Source: Saccharina japonica
Taxonomy: Eukaryota > Sar > Phaeophyceae > Laminariales > Laminariaceae
DNA length: 64,000 nucleotides
Assembly: GCA_008828725.1 (NCBI GenBank)
Contig: MEHQ01000533.1
Location: 124,001-188,000, forward strand
Direction of reading: 5' to 3'
Part shown: positions 58,800 through 64,000 of the stretch, piece after piece
Position numbering within the stretch: the stretch's first letter is position 1
Layout of the letters: each line of letters begins with the position of its first letter
Notes under the pieces: generated by a model
Database searches by the model: none
Seen by the model: only the letters and a program-made list of their open reading frames with translations
What the model was told of the DNA's origin: nothing
Program-made: the position numbers and the translations under genes

Positions 58800-59585
58800 C
58801 TGTCACTATTACTGACACAGTAATATACTTCTTTTCAACCCTTTGATCTCTCCAACAATCAAGCCACTCTAATCCCGAGTAGTTTGTCTCCAGTTTCCAA
58901 ACACGTGGGTCCGGAAACTAGATGAGTGGGGAATTTCCAAGAAACTTCTCTTCTCGAACGACAATGTCAAAGTCAATGTCAAACGCCAGCAGACGATGTT
59001 GGTAGCCGAGTCAACGTCGGCAGACCCTGTCGACGGTCTAGACCTAGCTCTTTACGTAATTGATTTTCGCTTTACGCTAAAGACTCCCCGTTTTTTTCGA
59101 ACTCGTGTTGTTCTTCTCCCCGCCTCTTTTTTGTTCAGCCGAACAGCCCACCTTGTACGAGCTTTTCACACCCCCACGATTTATGGCCCGTCTTCCCTTG
59201 ATCTATACAATGTTTTACTAACGTTCAAATGCCGTTCAAAACAAATTTAGCACATATACCACCAGGTATATACTAGAGCCCCTTGAATTAACAGACTCTA
59301 GGTAGACGGAAACCAGGCGTAACCTATGTGAATGGGCTAGCCTCTCCGACACTCAATGGGCTGATTTGACTCAACCCGATATATATATATATACTCGTAG
59401 CACTATCGTGTGCTGTGCTGACCCCAGATTGATTTTGCGAAGAAACTCTTCCCTCAGCCCCCCTCGCCGTCCCCAGCAGCGCCTTCTATATCGTCGCTAG
59501 TTTATCGGTCGCTCTGATTGGCCAAGCGGGACCCAGGCCGTTTCCGCGAGGGTATTCAACACCCTGCTGATTGTTGGTGGTTGTT
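58800..59585. other. Upstream of the sulfotransferase; no gene seen
   Basis: The likely promoter region of the sulfotransferase. No certain core element is seen. The 84-codon frame at 58996-59250 on + has no recognisable domain. Confidence 0.4.
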
Positions 59586-59589
59586 GTTG

Positions 59590-59690
59590 CAGACAGACAG
59601 ACAGACAGACAGGCAGACAGACAGACAGACAGACAGACAGGCAGACAGACAGACAGACAGGCAGGCAGACAGTCAGTCAGACATATATTC
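59590..59690. repeat. (CAGA)n microsatellite
   Basis: About 23 tetramers of ACAG with GCAG variants, followed by ATATATTCAGACATATAT. Confidence 0.95.
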
Positions 59691-60485
59691 AGACATATAT
59701 GGAAACATATGTCTATAGGAATATTCGGCGTTGAAGCTCATGTACATTGCCGGATGACATAGCAACAACAACAGCAACGCATACAGACACAACAACACCA
59801 CCACCACCACTACCACCATCAACACCAACACCACCACCAACAAGAACATAGGAACCCATGCGCCGGAAGAAACAAATTCAGATATACTCGGACACATAAA
59901 AACACGACCACCCGATATGTTGTTCTCACACTCACGTAAGGAACTCATCACCAAAAGTCATTGTTAGTCGTGGTCACAGGACAGGCAGATTCCAGTAACT
60001 CTGGAGTAGAAGCATATCCCAGGAAACACAACAAACACCATACCTAATATTAATAGTACACACGGCAAACCAGAAGCACCATGTACACCTAAAACAATAA
60101 ATAGTCCAAAGCGAATACCACACACACCGCGGTGTCAATCGTCCATACATAAGACAGACGACACAGACAGTCGATTCCCACTGCATGGTCTACTATAGCT
60201 GCAGATATTTCAGCGGAGACAGATCCCTGACCACGCTGGTAACCAAACATCGATTTTTCCGTTACAACCGACAAAGGCGGCGGCTTGCCGTCCCCACCGA
60301 TCGAGAGGATGTGCGTACGATGTTTAAGCGACAGCACAGGGGATTTCGTCGGCGCTACAGGCTCGACCGACTTGGAAACGTATCATACGTGGGTGTCGCG
60401 CCGCCTGCTCCAGCGATCGGCGACAAAGGTGCAACACTGTAGGAATTTGAAACTTCTCCGCAATCAACATTACTCTGCAGTTCAC

Positions 60486-60959
60486 CTACTGTAAACAAGA
60501 AACCTTGCCAACAGCCCCTGTTTTCTGGCGCTGGGTAAGGGAGGGTGTAATGGGCGAAGACAGCCTCATACGTGACTCCGCGCCTTCAATCACACCCAAC
60601 GGGGTCGTGTGGCCAGGCGACCGGGGAGCATCCAATCCCCCTCCTGATGTTCTGATATAATTGACCTGGACATTGAAACATGGCTCATCCATGCTCCAAT
60701 CTGAAGTTAGTTGCTGGTAAATGTACTGTAGGTCATGACCCCTGTGGTTACCGGCTTCTCGTCGTGCAACGGAAAAAACCACTCTATTCTCGGAGGGCTG
60801 AACGCTAGCTCCGCTATATATTAATACTATTAATACAACACCGGTAACAATTCGTACCAAAACTGTAGCATTTTCGGACAGCAGTCTGAGAGATTTGCTG
60901 CACTTTGGTCCGGACGGTATCGCATTACCCTTCAAGAACGGGCAATACGACAACAACAC
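60486..60959 (-). CDS. Hypothetical 157-codon frame, unsupported by homology
   Basis: The longest non-repetitive open frame outside the three genes. It contains a hydrophobic stretch (VLVRIVTGVVLIVLIY, near residues 32-47) and no motif I recognise. Composition is not clearly coding. It could be an exon of an unrecognised gene or chance. Confidence 0.15.
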   Translation of the reverse strand: MLLSYCPFLKGNAIPSGPKCSKSLRLLSENATVLVRIVTGVVLIVLIYSGASVQPSENRVVFSVARREAGNHRGHDLQYIYQQLTSDWSMDEPCFNVQVNYIRTSGGGLDAPRSPGHTTPLGVIEGAESRMRLSSPITPSLTQRQKTGAVGKVSCLQ

Positions 60960-61639
60960 ACGAACCGGGGAGTCTACACTAAAGGCCTCGGCAGGCAGAC
61001 AGCGAGCGGTAAAAGGAGGTCCGGGTACTTCGCTGTCTTCTATAAGTGGGGATACTGCCGAAGGTACCGCCGGCGTAGGTCGGCTTCCTACGTCGTCGGC
61101 ATCCTATCTATGGTGACGGACTACCCGGGGGTGAGCGCCTTTGCTCGTATTTGCGAAAAACAAAAAAAGTTGGTTTCGCTGAGACTAACGCCTGCGACTG
61201 CTGTATGGTGCTGTGAACACTGGTTGGTGTGTACCGTATGCACAACGTTGGTCGCTACGTCGCTACTCGTACGTAACAGAACAGCAACGCACGGAAGGGC
61301 TCGTATCGCCGAATGGGTGATAAAACCAACGCGCGGACGTACGCGCTAAGACCCGCCCTAAAGTGAGCAGCCGCTAGCAACGGAAGGCAAGACGGCGGAA
61401 ACCGAAAACGAGGCTAACAATTGAGCGCAAACTGCTGTGTGCGCTGCGATACTGCAGCAGCAGAATTCAGCGCACCAGCAGTACTGCTGTACTGCTGTAC
61501 CAGGTATACAGTACTCGTACAAGTAGTATACAGCGATATTATCAGAAATGTGAAGCGGCGCAATACTCGTATACGATCGCGATGAAGATGGCTAACAAAC
61601 CGGAAATGATACGTACGACTACGAGTACGTACTCATAGG

Positions 61640-62020
61640 GTGTTTGTGAATGGTAGAAATTTATTTCCACTTCAAACCCAAGTCAAACCCGAAAATCGTG
61701 ATTTGGGTCTTCGCAACAGTCCTGACAACGACTTAAGGATAAATCTTCCAGAGGTATTTCATAATTTTCCGGGAATTTTTGACTCACTGATAGTATCGGG
61801 AGGAATTTCGTGGTTCGCAGTTTGGTATAATTCAAAAAAGAAACGAAAGCGGCGCAGCCGCGTTTTCGACCTGTTTCTGCTGGCCCGGGCCAGGTCGGTG
61901 TCAGGGTTAGGGTTAGGGCTAGGGTTTGGGTTGGGTCTACGCCCGTGCCTCGATTCCCAGCGCCAGAATCGTAATAATCAGCCCAACCCCTGGAAGGTTT
62001 GGAAAAAAGTTGCTCGATAA
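61640..62020 (+). other. Open frame with telomere-like words, no gene called
   Basis: 126 codons open. The stretch 61905-61940 contains CAGGGTTAGGGTTAGGGC and GTTTGGGTTGGG, i.e. two TTAGGG words and decayed ones, which encode the repetitive GLGLGLGFGLGL. No domain seen. Confidence 0.3.
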
Positions 62021-62689
62021 GAACGACCCTAAGTCGATGTCAAAAAGACCTCCTTCGCAGACACCCTATATCATTCAATGAATCATTCGTTTCTCCGACC
62101 GGGACTCGACGCGTTTGCAAGCACACATCCAAAAATACGGCATTCATAACGACGCCCATGTAATCATAAGTGGACTCGACCCGCTCGGTCTGGCGAGTCT
62201 CACTAGCGAGGCGCTGCGGCCTTGCCAGCTATCCACTAAAATGTGGTCACAATCTGGAGCACGTGTGAAGTATGCAGGCATTTCTGGCTTCGAGTCTTTT
62301 ATCATACGAGTACTCGTAAGATGATTGACAAATCTTCTGTGTAATTGAGCTTTCTTTATCCTTCTGCTCCACTGTGGCCGCCTACCAATCCTTGCATACT
62401 GACTGCACTCGCCTGATCCTCGCTTACATCAGTCTCACCGTACCCCGCTGGCTTGCCATCTCGTCGTTCGAACAGAGACGGCTCCAAGCTAGCGAACTTC
62501 TGAGCAACATGATGAGCACCACAAAGCATCTCCCACTCAATAAAAGGATGGTTCTACTTTGAGCAATCAATCCCATGCCACGATCTTCATAAACTTCTCA
62601 GCATTTTCCTGGTACTAAAAAAGGGTACTACTGTCGTCGTATCTAATAAATGACGATCCACCACAGTACCAGTGTGAAGACCCCATTTG

Positions 62690-62825
62690 GCACTGCTCCC
62701 ACCGAAAAGGTGCAGAAATATAACCAGCCCTCCGCAGGAGCCGCCGGAGGCCGTGGGCGCGAAGCGCGAACCGCAAATCGAGAGCTCGAAGCGCGGACCG
62801 TCCTCCCACGTATCGGTCATGGGAT
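62690..62825 (-). other. GC-rich island, possible exon
   Basis: A GC-rich patch in an AT-rich setting; on - it starts with ATGACCGATACGTGGGAGG and stays open for 77 codons. It has no recognised domain and no obvious donor. Left as a candidate exon only. Confidence 0.2.
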
Positions 62826-63119
62826 CAGTGTTCTTGGTGCACTACGAGTACACAGTAAAACCTTTACAAAATAATCTGGGTGTTCAATAAATTTCCACCC
62901 AGCTGGGTGCACGGAATGTTTTCGACCAGTGTGTATCTTCCAAACACCCAGATAAACAGATCCAATATCTACCGACTACGAGCGACGATCAAAAACTCTC
63001 ATCCAATTCTCAACCTTGTCCTCGAGATCAGTCACGCCGACTCAATTTGGGATCGAGTTTCTACTGATAACTTTTTATCATCAATCAAAACCAGCTATTA
63101 AATATCAACTTCTTACAAC

Positions 63120-63215
63120 ACAGTTTTGTTTTTTCTCCCATCTGTGAACATTTCTGAGTGATCATCGTTGAAGCTCACGCTGTACGGCGTCGGTGGCAAA
63201 CACAGCTATTATTAA
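63120..63215. repeat. Dispersed repeat (GAGTGATCNNNGTTGAAGCTCA)
   Basis: GAACATTTCTGAGTGATCATC then GTTGAAGCTCACGCTG and GGCAAACACA match 47270-47360, 58270-58350 and 55060-55125. Probably one MITE-like family with poorly kept ends. Confidence 0.6.
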
Positions 63216-64000
63216 TCCTCACGATCCTTAATGATACGCTTCGGTGGTGGTGGCGCCGGTGATACCACTAGTAATAGTAGTAATACCTTGGTAATACCAA
63301 TGATAAAAAACGTGACGACTATATATACAAGTACTGTATACTACTGTCTGTCGTATGCATTGTGAGTTTGAACGACAACGGCTGTCACAACGAACGGTCG
63401 ATAGCCGCTTTTGAGACCGACACTCGTCTGGTGTTGAAGATGTAGTATTCATAGTATATCGTACCACAGGTATTCGTAGCAGTTTAAAATAGTATAGCAT
63501 AAGTATAGTACATAGTAGGAGTAGTAGTGCAGTAGTAGCGTTCATGCTATATAGTAGGAGTATACTCGTACGTAGGTAGGACCTGGTGTTGTTGTTGTTG
63601 TTGTCGTTGTTGTCACTATGTTTGTTTGCCATCCGCCAATGTGCAGTGAGTGTAAGTGTGTGCCAATCAATGTGCCAATCACGAAACTAATGACGAAGGA
63701 ACAACAGTACAAAACGAGGACGAGCAGAATAACAACATCCCAAACCGATTGACGAATACACATCCTCCTAAACCAAAATGACAAAATGCGCCGGTGCATC
63801 TCGTCCGTTAAACAGCGAAGTATTGTTGTTGCATGTTTTTCTTTGTAGTGTTTGGTTGCATAGCTCCCCGAAGATTTTGGAAGATATCTTTTACACGAGT
63901 AGACAAGGTGTACTGTAGTTCATGTATAGTTTGGTGCGGTGTGGAGTAGAGGTGTACCCCGGCGAGTACCCGTCACAAACGGGTACTCGGATAATTCTGA
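63216..64000. other. No gene seen
   Basis: TAGTAG/GTATAC-rich low complexity at 63260-63560 and a GTT run at 63590-63615. No gene supported. Confidence 0.4.

Overview
This is a stretch of an intron-rich, repeat-loaded eukaryotic nuclear genome. Three protein-coding genes can be rebuilt exon by exon. In each, every junction is GT-AG and every reading phase closes, which is strong internal support. (1) A DCN1-like cullin-neddylation protein lies on the + strand at 7763-11157 (5 exons, 201 aa). (2) A plastid-targeted TrpC-like (indole-3-glycerol-phosphate-synthase-fold) TIM-barrel protein lies on the - strand at 29881-16776 (9 exons, 345 aa). (3) A type II membrane carbohydrate sulfotransferase lies on the - strand at 58799-44832 (10 exons, 624 aa). 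Coding sequence is only about 8-18% of each gene span; introns reach 4.1 kb.

Organism: the TrpC-like gene starts with a presequence that reads as an ER signal peptide followed by a Phe-led transit-peptide-like stretch (motif STA-FLGP). That is the signature of plastids of secondary red origin. With a Golgi-type sulfotransferase, large introns and dense short repeats, this suggests a photosynthetic stramenopile, perhaps a brown alga. The lineage is an inference.

Layout: 1-7.4 kb is minisatellites and small elements without a recognisable gene. 7.4-11.2 kb is the DCN1-like gene, preceded by a tandemly repeated leader. 11.2-16.8 kb is minisatellites, a tRNA-derived SINE, a 69-base C run and a 113-bp array. 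16.8-29.9 kb is the TrpC-like gene, whose introns hold MITEs, SINEs, palindromic arrays and decayed copies of its own exons. 29.9-44.8 kb has no gene I can support; it is a dense field of MITEs plus a 1.3-kb degenerate satellite. 44.8-58.8 kb is the sulfotransferase, again with decayed exon copies, a 1.4-kb G-rich satellite and a 307-base assembly gap in its introns. 58.8-64 kb is intergenic, with microsatellites and a few weak ORFs.

The most unusual theme is that all three genes carry tandem, partly decayed copies of exon edges with their flanking intron, and the working copy is nearly always the 3'-most one. A second is a dispersed palindromic 10-mer, CTATTAATAG, present at least 16 times outside arrays where far less than one is expected by chance. 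Target-site duplications identify two MITE families, one with 4-bp duplications and one with TTAA duplications, and a single copy supports TA duplication for a third. No transposase, reverse transcriptase, LTR element or virus-derived gene was recognised. The three genes have unrelated roles (ubiquitin-like control, plastid protein, polysaccharide sulfation) and no functional linkage is claimed.
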